A DNA stretch of 5,676 bases from Gammaproteobacteria bacterium (GCA_029287815.1 JARFQK010000289.1:1-5676); one strand, 5' to 3'. Shown: positions 1-5,641, counted from the first letter of the stretch. Translations and numbers: made by a program. Notes: generated from the sequence alone by a model not told the origin.

Positions 1-774
1 GCCACAATCGTAGCGCCTGCCCTCGAAGCTGTAGGACAGCACCTGTTCGTGATCACGCAGGGCCGCAATGCCGTCGGTCAACTGAATTTCGCCACCGGCA
101 CCGTGTTCGGTGGTTCTGAGCAAATCGAATACCGTCGGCGTGAGCACATAGCGGCCAACGATCGCCTGGTTCGAGGGCGCATCGGCAGGCGCGGGCTTCT
201 CCACGATCTGCTCAACGCGCGCTACCCGCTCTTCCACGCTCGGCCCTGCAACCATACCGTATTTGTCACTCTCTTCGATGGCCACGGTCTGGGTGCCGAT
301 GATCGAGGCTTGGTATTTGTCGAACACTTTGACCATCTGCTTCACGCAGCCATCACCGTGGTTGCGGATCAGGTCATCCGGAAGGATCACTGCAAATGGC
401 TCGTTGCCAACCGCCGCCTCGGCGCACAAAACCGCATGCCCCAATCCCAGCGCCTCGGATTGGCGGATGAAAACGCAAGCGACGCCGTCGGGAATGACAT
501 CCTTGACGATTTTCAATAACTGGTGCTTGCCGCGAATCTCCAGTTCGGTTTCCAACTCGTAAGACTTGTCAAAATGATCGATGATCGAGTTCTTGGTTCG
601 CCCGACAATGAATACGAGCTTGTTGATACCCGCCTCGATGGCTTCCTCGGCGCCATACTGGATCAGGGGTTTGTCAACGATGGAGAGCATCTCCTTCGCG
701 ACGGATTTGGTCGCTGGCAAAAAGCGGGTACCCAGGCCGGCCACCGGGAAGACGGCTGTTTTTACGGATGACAT
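1..774 (-). CDS. galU: UTP-glucose-1-phosphate uridylyltransferase, C-terminus beyond window edge
   Basis: The enzyme makes UDP-glucose and pyrophosphate from UTP and glucose-1-phosphate in the cytoplasm, feeding envelope polysaccharide and glycoconjugate synthesis. I translated the minus strand from the ATG at 774-772. It stays open for 258 codons to base 1, against about 290-300 for complete members, so some 30-40 C-terminal residues lie outside. The N-terminus carries the nucleotidyltransferase signature (GLGTRFLPATK, residues 13-23, then KEML at 27-30 and DKPLIQY at 34-40). Further on are GLGHAVLCA (110-118), the metal-binding PDD (132-134), EKP (192-194) and GAGGEIQLTD (225-234). All are GalU-typical. 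Residue 31 is Ser where the family usually has Pro (KEMLP). The start is supported by AAGGA (minus strand, 785-781) six bases upstream. It is transcribed divergently from fdxA. The full-length motifs leave little doubt about function. Confidence 0.95.
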   Translation of the reverse strand, partial: MSSVKTAVFPVAGLGTRFLPATKSVAKEMLSIVDKPLIQYGAEEAIEAGINKLVFIVGRTKNSIIDHFDKSYELETELEIRGKHQLLKIVKDVIPDGVACVFIRQSEALGLGHAVLCAEAAVGNEPFAVILPDDLIRNHGDGCVKQMVKVFDKYQASIIGTQTVAIEESDKYGMVAGPSVEERVARVEQIVEKPAPADAPSNQAIVGRYVLTPTVFDLLRTTEHGAGGEIQLTDGIAALRDHEQVLSYSFEGRRYDCG

Positions 775-780
775 AGTAAA

Positions 781-826
781 TCCTTGATTCAAATCAGATT
801 ATAGTAAATTGATTACGATTTTTGAC
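781..826 (-). promoter_or_regulatory. Candidate sigma-70 promoter and RBS of galU
   Basis: On the minus strand there is a perfect TATAAT at 803-798. Seventeen bases upstream lies GTCAAA (826-821), which matches 3 of 6 positions of the -35 consensus. A start near 791 would give a leader of only about 17 bases, just enough to hold the AAGGA ribosome binding site at 785-781. The -10 match and the spacing are seen directly; activity is inferred. Confidence 0.5.
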
Positions 827-853
827 GGTACTGCATCCCGCTATTCTAACAGC

Positions 854-859
854 TATGAT
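854..859 (+). promoter_or_regulatory. Candidate -10 box for fdxA
   Basis: TATGAT, one mismatch from the sigma-70 -10 consensus, lies 36 bases before the fdxA ATG. No good -35 sits at 16-18 bp spacing: the hexamer at 831-836, CTGCAT, matches poorly. The better TTGACG at 822-827 is 26 bp away. An activator-dependent promoter or a different sigma factor is possible. No clear Shine-Dalgarno precedes the fdxA start; the nearest purine run, GGGA at 876-879, is too far away. Confidence 0.3.
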
Positions 860-895
860 ATATTGCGCGCTTTCCGGGACTAACACGAACTTGTC

Positions 896-1219
896 ATGAC
901 CTACGTTGTTGTTGAAAACTGTATCAAGTGCAAATATACCGACTGTGTCGATGTATGTCCGGTCGACTGCTTCCACGAAGGCCCCAACTTTCTGGTGATC
1001 GATCCTGAGGAGTGCATCGACTGCACCCTGTGTGAGCCTGAATGTCCCGCTGAAGCGATTTTTGCCGAGGATGACGTACCCGAAGGCCAGGAGCCATTCA
1101 TCGAGCTGAATGCCGAGCTGTCTGCTGAGTGGCCGGTGATCAATGTCAGCAAGGATCCGCCGGCGGATGCAGCAGAATGGGACGGTGTCGCGGACAAGCT
1201 CCAATACCTGGAACGTTAA
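896..1219 (+). CDS. fdxA: Seven-iron ferredoxin (3Fe-4S + 4Fe-4S), FdxA type
   Basis: This small cytoplasmic electron carrier has 107 residues, the usual length of the Azotobacter ferredoxin I / FdxA family, and aligns with it from end to end by eye. The N-terminal half holds nine cysteines at 9, 12, 17, 21, 25, 40, 43, 46 and 50. By family knowledge, Cys9, 17 and 50 hold the 3Fe-4S cluster and Cys21, 40, 43 and 46 the 4Fe-4S cluster; Cys12 and Cys25 are the extra conserved ones. The motifs CIKCKYTDC, CPVDCFHEGPNF and ECIDCTLCEPECP are diagnostic. The acidic C-terminal extension ends in the family-typical KLQYLER. His27 replaces the common Tyr of CFYEGPN, a minor change. The redox partner is not shown by the context: galU is divergent, and the next plus-strand gene starts 275 bp downstream beyond a repeat cluster. 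The protein is strongly acidic, as usual for ferredoxins. Confidence 0.97.
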   Translation: MTYVVVENCIKCKYTDCVDVCPVDCFHEGPNFLVIDPEECIDCTLCEPECPAEAIFAEDDVPEGQEPFIELNAELSAEWPVINVSKDPPADAAEWDGVADKLQYLER

Positions 1220-1229
1220 CCCCTTGCTA

Positions 1230-1255
1230 CGAAATGCGGGCCAGCCCGCATTTCG
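1230..1255. repeat. Perfect 12-bp palindrome after fdxA; repeat copy 1, possible terminator
   Basis: The left arm CGAAATGCGGGC (1230-1241) and right arm GCCCGCATTTCG (1244-1255) are perfectly complementary, with only CA between them. It starts 10 bases after the fdxA stop codon, so it could end or stabilise the fdxA transcript. No T-run follows (the next bases are CACCAGGCGG), so it is not a classic Rho-independent terminator. Its right arm plus CACCAGG recurs inverted at 1467-1486, which marks it as a member of a dispersed palindromic repeat rather than a gene-specific structure. Confidence 0.75.
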
Positions 1256-1486
1256 CACCAGGCGGCGTAAGATACTCGTAAAGCATCGGCTCATTTTATA
1301 GAGCTCGAATGATCGAAAATTCAGTGTGTTTTTTAATCGCGCCTATCACGGTTCAGGCTAGTCTTCGTGTCCGTAAGCTTGCTCTTCACTCAAACCGTAG
1401 CTATCGCTACGCTTTTCGCTCCATAGCGGCGCTTACGAACACGAATCCTGCGCCTGCTCCCGTGATCCTGGTGAGAAATGCGGGCT
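1243..1486. repeat. 20-bp inverted repeat pair bracketing the fdxA-nuclease gap
   Basis: AGCCCGCATTTCGCACCAGG at 1243-1262 is the reverse complement, with one mismatch (19 of 20), of CCTGGTGAGAAATGCGGGCT at 1467-1486. The pair encloses about 200 bp that include the palindromic element at 1345-1466, and the second arm abuts that element directly. I see no matching target-site duplication outside the arms. The stretch between 1263 and 1344 contains no recognisable gene; it is AT-richer and ends in a run of six T at 1329-1334. It could hold a promoter for the nuclease gene, but I cannot point to a good one. Confidence 0.7.
1345..1466. mobile_element. MITE-like palindromic element, about 122 bp, no coding capacity
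   Basis: The left arm (1345-1378) and right arm (1431-1466) form a long imperfect inverted repeat. The ends pair exactly (ATCACGG with CCGTGAT), the inner part pairs 14 of 15 (TTCGTGTCCGTAAGC with GCTTACGAACACGAA), and between them AGGC pairs with GCCT around a short mismatched bulge. The 52-bp centre carries two small hairpins: CGTAGC-TATC-GCTACG (1396-1411) and CGCT-CCAT-AGCG (1417-1428). Such a fully palindromic, non-coding unit with defined ends resembles a miniature inverted-repeat element or a large intergenic palindromic repeat. There is no transposase, no obvious target duplication, and no GTTRRRY integron core. The inverted repeat is seen directly; mobility is inferred. Confidence 0.55.
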
Positions 1487-1500
1487 AGCTCGCGATGACG
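1467..1500. repeat. Repeat copy 2, overlapping the start of the nuclease gene
   Basis: GAAATGCGGGCTAGCTCGC at 1475-1493 repeats the core of the palindrome at 1231-1249 with two differences. Here only the inner half is symmetrical (GCGGGCTAGCTCGC, 1480-1493, one G:T pair); symmetry stops exactly where the downstream ATG begins. The following GCTCGCGATGACG (1488-1500) matches 11 of 13 bases of GCTCGCAATGACA at 4396-4408, beyond the other end of the gene. The start codon and second codon of the nuclease gene are thus inside repeat-like sequence, and no Shine-Dalgarno is present at normal spacing. Confidence 0.6.
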
Positions 1501-4356
1501 CTGTCCGCTGATATTCTGCTTGCAGAATATGAGGACATCATTGCGACAACGGCGCAGGAGGTCGTGGCGAGCTGCCAGCAGCAGTTGCCTGATCTATCGT
1601 CGGTTTGCATCTTCATTCCCCCCAGCGGCGGGCTGTCGACAAACTTCAGAAAAGCCCTGCTGTGCGCGCTGCCCCAGCAATACACCGCCGTGATCCCGCC
1701 CTATGTCGGCACGCTACGACAATGGATCGGCGAGCACATCGCTCTGCCCGATCCCGATCTAAACCTGATTGCCGATCAGGCCCGTCAGTTACTCCTCGTC
1801 GAGGCACTAGCCGAGCATCCGGGAATCTTCAAAGAAGAAAACAAATGGCCCGTCAGCACTGCTTTGCTGGCTTTGTTCGATGAACTTGCGCTCAACGAGA
1901 TCGACGTGCTCGAGCAATCAGCGGAAGAATGGCAGACAACACTGGAGCGCGCCTATGGCGCCGAACAACTGACGCGCCATCTTCAACAGGAAGCAAGGCT
2001 GGTACAGACCTTATGGCATGCCTGGCAGCAGCAGCTGCATGCGAACAAGCTCCTGGATAGCACCAGCGCTTATGTGGCCCGCCTGAGGCAAGCACCGTCG
2101 CGGCTCAGCCAAGACTGGCAGTTCTTTGTGATTGACCCTGATCAATACACAGCCTGTGAGCAACACACGCTCGCCCGAATCGCGAACAACAACGGCTTGA
2201 CGGTGCTCGCCTACGATCGTGCGCCCGATACTGCGCAAGCCGGGGCAGCTGCATCGACCGCGGCATTCATCAATGCTGCCTTCGACCATAAGAGCGCCAC
2301 ACTGAAACAACGCGCGGCCGCCTACCGCCGATCCGGCCTCAGCGCATCGTTGCCATGGTCGATCTTCTATGCCGGTGATGCTGAAACCGAAGCCCGCGCA
2401 ATCGACCTGCAAATCCGCTTGTGGTTATTGCAAGGTAAGCAGGACATCGCGATCGTCTCCGAGGACCGCAAACTGTCACGGCGTCTGCGCGCGCTGCTCG
2501 AACGGGCCAATATCGACTTACAGGACCTCGCCGGCTGGTCGCTGACCACGACCAGCGCGGCGGCGGTCCTCGAACGCTGGCTCGAATGTATCGAGGAAGA
2601 TTTCGATTACAGGCCGATGCTCGATCTGCTGAAGTCGCATTTCTATGATGCCGCGCTCGATCGTGAGCAGCAGCTGGAGGCGATCTACCGCCTGGAAAAC
2701 GACATCATCCTGCACGAGAATATCAGCCACGGCATCGAGCGCTATCGCAAACACCTCCAATACCGTTCGCATCGGCTGCGATACTGGCCGCAGAGGACCT
2801 ATGACGATATTGTAAAGTTGCTCGATCAGCTCGAGGATGCCGCGTTGTATTTGCAACGGCTGTACCGCTCGAAGAGAAAGACCGCTCTGGCAGATTATCT
2901 CGAGCATTTGACGACGAGCCTTCAGCACCTTGGCATCCTGGGGACCTTCGCCAATGATGCCGCAGGTGTGCAGATCCTGAATGTGCTCGATCAGATGCAA
3001 CGTGGCCTGCAGCACTGCAACCCGAAGATGCACTGGCAGGATTTTCGAACCTGGCTGAGCGTCGCGCTCGAGCAAGAATTTTTCAGCCCGCATAAAGCGC
3101 CCTCGCCTGTTCGGTTGATGAGCCTTGCGCAGGCGCAATGTCAACGTTTTGAAGCGCTGGTCATCGCTGCAGCCGATAAACAACACTTGCCCGGCAAACC
3201 GGTCGGCTCGCCATTTTTTAACCAGTCTGTGCGACGCTCGCTCGGGTTGCCCGACTGGCAGCAGCAACTGGAGCTGGACCTCATCCGCTTCAAACGGCTG
3301 CTGCAGTCGGCGGGTGAAACGCTGATCACATGCAAGCACGAGGAAAATGGCGAACCGGTGCCACTGTCGCCATGGATCGAGGCCCTGCAGACGTTCTACG
3401 CGCTCAGTTGCGATGCTTCTCTGAAGAATGACCAGCTGCAACCGTTGCTCGAACAGCACACAGGGGTGTTCATTTGTGACACGGACGCACTGCCTTCGAT
3501 ACCGACGCAGCCCCGGCCCTCGCTACCTGCCGCCGCACTGCCGCAGCGCCTGTCGGCCAGTGCCCATCAGCGCCTGATCGACTGTCCGTACAAATATTTT
3601 GCGGCTGACGGCATGCGCTTGAAGCCACCCGACGAAATCACGGAAGAACTGCAGAAATCCGACTATGGCGAGCGTGTGCACAAGATCCTCAACGCATTTC
3701 ACATGCCGGTGAAACACCTGCCGGCACCTTTCACCGAAAGAGTGACCAGCGAAAACTGCAATGGAGCGATCGATCATCTGACAACGGTCTCCAGGATCGT
3801 CTTCAAACAGGATCTGGAAAACAATGTGTTGCATCGCAGCTGGTTGCACCGCTGGCTGCAACGCGTGCCCGCTTATATCGACTGGCAGATCCAACAGCAA
3901 CAGCACTGGCAGGTCAGCGAAACCGAAAAGCACTGTGAAACCGCGCTTGCGGAAACCGGGCTGACCCTGTACGGCCGTTTGGATCGCGTCGACACCGAAA
4001 CAAATCAAGGCCGCCATCGCACGATCATTGACTATAAGACCGGATCGACCGCCAGCCAGGCCGATGTTGACAGTGGCGAGGATGTACAGCTGGTCACCTA
4101 TGCGATGTTGGCCAGTGATGTCAGCCAGGTGCTGTATCTGTCACTGGATCAGAGCGACGGCTCGGTGAGAACCAAAACCAGTCTGGCCGACGAGGCCTTG
4201 CAAACGCTGACACGCAGCAGCCGGGAGCGGCTACAATCGATCATCGCGATGCAGCGTGATGGCCAACCGATGCCCGCCTGGGGCGACGAACAGACGTGCA
4301 GCTACTGCGATTTTATCGGGCTGTGCCGCAAAAGAATCTGGGGCAATGCGGGTTAA
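1495..4356 (+). CDS. AddB-like PD-(D/E)XK nuclease with 4Fe-4S cluster, probable DNA repair protein
   Basis: The 953-residue protein has the architecture of AddB and the related proteobacterial 'probable DNA repair protein' family. An N-terminal helicase-fold region keeps the pattern of the family (IPPSGGLSTNFRKALL near residues 40-56) but lacks a Walker A lysine, so ATPase activity is unlikely. GDAETEARA (294-302) followed by IAIVSEDRKLSRRL (318-331) and AGWSL (346-350), then a degenerate motif V/VI region with PFFNQSVRRSLGLP (573-586), are AddB-like. The C-terminal RecB-type nuclease has GRLDRVD (827-833, Asp830), IDYKTG (845-850, Asp846 and Lys848) and QLVTY (865-869). Cys697 (CPYKYF) plus Cys935, Cys938 and Cys944 (CX2CX5C) fit the Fe-S staple of AddB. 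It probably processes double-strand DNA ends. No AddA helicase gene is in the window. An in-frame TAG lies two codons before this ATG, so the start cannot move far upstream; no SD supports it. The 3' end converges on the propeller gene. Confidence 0.88.
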   Translation: MTLSADILLAEYEDIIATTAQEVVASCQQQLPDLSSVCIFIPPSGGLSTNFRKALLCALPQQYTAVIPPYVGTLRQWIGEHIALPDPDLNLIADQARQLLLVEALAEHPGIFKEENKWPVSTALLALFDELALNEIDVLEQSAEEWQTTLERAYGAEQLTRHLQQEARLVQTLWHAWQQQLHANKLLDSTSAYVARLRQAPSRLSQDWQFFVIDPDQYTACEQHTLARIANNNGLTVLAYDRAPDTAQAGAAASTAAFINAAFDHKSATLKQRAAAYRRSGLSASLPWSIFYAGDAETEARAIDLQIRLWLLQGKQDIAIVSEDRKLSRRLRALLERANIDLQDLAGWSLTTTSAAAVLERWLECIEEDFDYRPMLDLLKSHFYDAALDREQQLEAIYRLENDIILHENISHGIERYRKHLQYRSHRLRYWPQRTYDDIVKLLDQLEDAALYLQRLYRSKRKTALADYLEHLTTSLQHLGILGTFANDAAGVQILNVLDQMQRGLQHCNPKMHWQDFRTWLSVALEQEFFSPHKAPSPVRLMSLAQAQCQRFEALVIAAADKQHLPGKPVGSPFFNQSVRRSLGLPDWQQQLELDLIRFKRLLQSAGETLITCKHEENGEPVPLSPWIEALQTFYALSCDASLKNDQLQPLLEQHTGVFICDTDALPSIPTQPRPSLPAAALPQRLSASAHQRLIDCPYKYFAADGMRLKPPDEITEELQKSDYGERVHKILNAFHMPVKHLPAPFTERVTSENCNGAIDHLTTVSRIVFKQDLENNVLHRSWLHRWLQRVPAYIDWQIQQQQHWQVSETEKHCETALAETGLTLYGRLDRVDTETNQGRHRTIIDYKTGSTASQADVDSGEDVQLVTYAMLASDVSQVLYLSLDQSDGSVRTKTSLADEALQTLTRSSRERLQSIIAMQRDGQPMPAWGDEQTCSYCDFIGLCRKRIWGNAG

Positions 4357-4375
4357 CAAGCGCAAGATGCCGGAG

Positions 4376-4404
4376 ATTGCCACGCCGCTGTCGCGGCTCG
4401 CAAT
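4376..4404. repeat. Dispersed GCTCGCAATGAC-type palindromic repeat
   Basis: ATTGC (4376-4380) and GCCGC (4384-4388) pair with GCGGC (4393-4397) and GCAAT (4400-4404) around a TGTC loop, with a three-against-two internal bulge. Read on the minus strand it begins GTCATTGCGAGCCGCG and ends in GTGGCAATC, the layout of a repeat I know to be frequent between genes in many proteobacteria. It lies 19 bases after the nuclease stop codon. It has no T-run, so any terminator role would be Rho-dependent or mRNA-stabilising. The structure is seen; the family assignment is from recall. Confidence 0.6.
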
Positions 4405-4434
4405 GACAGGTGAGTGGAACAGGAGTGAGTCAGC

Positions 4435-4476
4435 CCGGATGTTGCACGCAGGCATGCGCCTTCGCGCAATATCCGG
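4435..4476. repeat. Inverted repeat in the convergent 3' region, possible transcript-end structure
   Basis: CCGGATGTTGC (4435-4445) pairs with GCAATATCCGG (4466-4476) at 10 of 11 positions around a 20-base loop that has its own small GC-rich palindrome (GGCATGCGCC). It ends 7 bases before the stop codon of the minus-strand propeller gene, as read on that strand just after its end. Neither side carries a T-run, so intrinsic termination is doubtful; it could protect 3' ends or be another dispersed repeat. Confidence 0.45.
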
Positions 4477-4483
4477 ATTGAAG

Positions 4484-5497
4484 CTATTGGATCGCGAACA
4501 AGGAACCGTCGACACTGGCGAAATAGACCACCCCGTCTTTCACAGCGGGTGAGGAATAGATCTTGTTGTCGGTTCGGTATTTCCACCGCAGGTTGCCGTG
4601 CTTGACGGTCAATGCGTACAGGTGGGTATCGGTGCTGCCGACATAGACTGTGCCTGACGCGACGACTGGCGCCGAGAACACCGGACCCTCGGTTCGAAAC
4701 TCCCATTGACGGTTACCGTTACCTGCATCGAATGAATAGACGTAGCCATCTTTGCTACCAACGATGACTCTGTCATCATAGACGGCGGGCGATGACAGCA
4801 CCGGGCCTGCGGTCTTTTTCTGCCACATCTCCTGACCGGTTCGTATGTTGATCGCATGCACCAGTTTGGCATCGGTTCCTATGTAGACCTTGTCGTCCGC
4901 GACCGCCGGTGATGAATGAATTTTCTGGCGTGCATTGAAACTCCAGTACTCCGTGCCCTTGTTGATGTCTACCGCATACAGATAACCACCCATGGTCCCA
5001 AAGAAGACATGGTCCTTGTACACTGCGGGCGAACTGTAGACACCGGCTTTGGCATCGAAACGCCATATCTCGGAACCGTTTTGCGCGTTCACCGCATAAA
5101 CATGGCCATCCTCGCTGCCAACATAGACAACGCCGTCGACAACTACCGGTGACGATGACACCGGACCCTTGGTCGGAAACTTCCAGACTGAGTTCCGCGA
5201 CTTGAGATCAACAGCATACAAGTGGTTATCCCAGCTACCGACGTAGGCGATACCGTCGACCACAGCCGCTGTTGATTCGACGTTGCCGTCGGTGCGGAAC
5301 TTCCAGTTGAGCAGCCCGGATTCAGGATCCACCGCATAGAGATAGCCATCATTACTGCCGAGCAGAACCTCCTCGTCCGCGGCTACCGGCGACGAGTAGA
5401 CCTTGTCAGGCGTATTGAACTTCCATTTCAACTTATCCATCTCGGTAGGACCTGAACTATCGACCACTCCGGTATGCGGAGGATCGGCTCGAAACAT
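4484..5497 (-). CDS. PQQ-like eight-bladed beta-propeller protein (open part of an amber-interrupted lipoprotein gene)
   Basis: From the ATG at 5497-5495 the open frame gives 337 residues, ending SLFAIQ and a TAG stop. It consists almost wholly of eight copies of the PQQ repeat (pattern W-x-F ... SSPAV-x-D-x-VYVGS-x-DG-x-LYAVD-x-x-x-G). The Trp of each copy is exactly 40 residues from the next, which predicts a closed eight-bladed propeller like BamB or the non-catalytic PQQ-repeat proteins. I see no dehydrogenase features, so PQQ binding is not implied. The start MFRADPPHTGV falls inside a motif that in relatives (MFRGDPAHTG) follows a signal peptide. It has no properly spaced SD: only AAGAG, one base before the ATG. 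The original start is therefore probably at 5578, with an in-frame TAG at 5527-5525. As read, the product would lack a signal and stay cytoplasmic. There is no der/hisS neighbour, so I do not call bamB. Confidence 0.88.
   Translation of the reverse strand: MFRADPPHTGVVDSSGPTEMDKLKWKFNTPDKVYSSPVAADEEVLLGSNDGYLYAVDPESGLLNWKFRTDGNVESTAAVVDGIAYVGSWDNHLYAVDLKSRNSVWKFPTKGPVSSSPVVVDGVVYVGSEDGHVYAVNAQNGSEIWRFDAKAGVYSSPAVYKDHVFFGTMGGYLYAVDINKGTEYWSFNARQKIHSSPAVADDKVYIGTDAKLVHAINIRTGQEMWQKKTAGPVLSSPAVYDDRVIVGSKDGYVYSFDAGNGNRQWEFRTEGPVFSAPVVASGTVYVGSTDTHLYALTVKHGNLRWKYRTDNKIYSSPAVKDGVVYFASVDGSLFAIQ
4487..5425 (-). repeat. Eight tandem 120-bp / 40-residue PQQ propeller repeats
   Basis: Counting from the ATG at 5578, the blade tryptophans fall at codons 52, 92, 132, 172, 212, 252, 292 and 332, with no insertion or deletion. 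The last copy stops after 33 residues at FAIQ. Copy 2 has STAAV in place of SSPAV and ends SRN in place of GxN; copy 5 ends the outer strand with LVHAIN. The copies differ enough at DNA level to be an old amplification, with the period kept by structure. Confidence 0.85.
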
Positions 5498-5578
5498 GCT
5501 CTTGGTGCCCGATACACACGAAGCCTAAGATATGGAAAATGTCGACAAACCCGTGATCAACATCTGTCTGTTATACAT
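5498..5578 (-). pseudogene. Lipoprotein signal peptide of the propeller gene, broken by an in-frame TAG
   Basis: The ATG at 5578-5576 is preceded by a strong AGGAG (5589-5585) at six bases. It encodes MYNRQMLITGLSTFSIS, then TAG (5527-5525), then ASCVSGTKS, which joins MFRADPP of the propeller in the same frame. Without the stop this reads as a short positive N-region, a hydrophobic stretch and a lipobox x-Ala-Ser-Cys with Cys21 (codon 5518-5516). The TAG is exactly the -3 lipobox position, where Leu is the consensus; TTG to TAG is a single base change. Residue +2 is Val, not Asp, so in enterobacteria it would be sorted to the outer membrane. The full gene would be 364 codons (4484-5578). What is seen is the stop and the frame; that it was a Leu is inferred. 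Confidence 0.75.
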
Positions 5579-5601
5579 AGTCAACTCCTGCGCAGAATTT
5601 T

Positions 5602-5624
5602 TGTTTGATTAGGCCTGTTTGATT
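5602..5624. repeat. Direct repeat TGTTTGATT x2 upstream of the propeller gene
   Basis: TGTTTGATT occurs at 5602-5610 and again at 5616-5624, separated by AGGCC. On the minus strand the copies lie 12 bases or more upstream of the AGGAG site, in the likely promoter or leader of the propeller gene. They could bind a regulator or be chance in an AT-rich stretch. I found no convincing -35/-10 pair on either strand between 5590 and 5676. Confidence 0.35.
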
Positions 5625-5641
5625 TTTTGCTTGGATAGAGT

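Noticed and set aside
49..519. Plus-strand open frame of 156 codons
   Set aside because: It lies wholly antisense to galU, whose minus-strand product shows all family motifs.
1230..1255. Classic Rho-independent terminator of fdxA
   Set aside because: The stem is perfect, but there is no T-run after it and the loop is only two bases; it is better described as a repeat with a possible transcript-end role.
794..1294. Minus-strand open frame of 166 codons
   Set aside because: It is antisense to fdxA and crosses the divergent promoter region and the palindrome at 1230-1255; its protein resembles nothing I know.
1345..1466. Integron attC site
   Set aside because: It is palindromic and of suitable size, but I see no GTTRRRY/RYYYAAC core at the ends and no integrase or cassette array.
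2518..3459. Minus-strand open frame of 313 codons inside the nuclease gene
   Set aside because: The plus-strand frame carries continuous family motifs from residue 40 to 945; the long antisense frame is a codon-bias shadow.
4256..4552. Plus-strand open frame of 98 codons at the nuclease 3' end
   Set aside because: It overlaps the nuclease gene out of frame, reads through the dispersed repeat and runs antisense into the propeller gene. Repeats of this type often create such spurious frames.
4487..5425. CRISPR-like or tandem DNA repeat array with 120-bp spacing
   Set aside because: The periodicity is that of protein blades in one open frame; the DNA copies are divergent and there are no unique spacers.
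4484..5497. BamB (outer membrane assembly factor) or a quinoprotein dehydrogenase
   Set aside because: It has eight PQQ-like blades, but no BamB-type gene neighbours are seen, the blades are unusually uniform, and no dehydrogenase active-site region is present.
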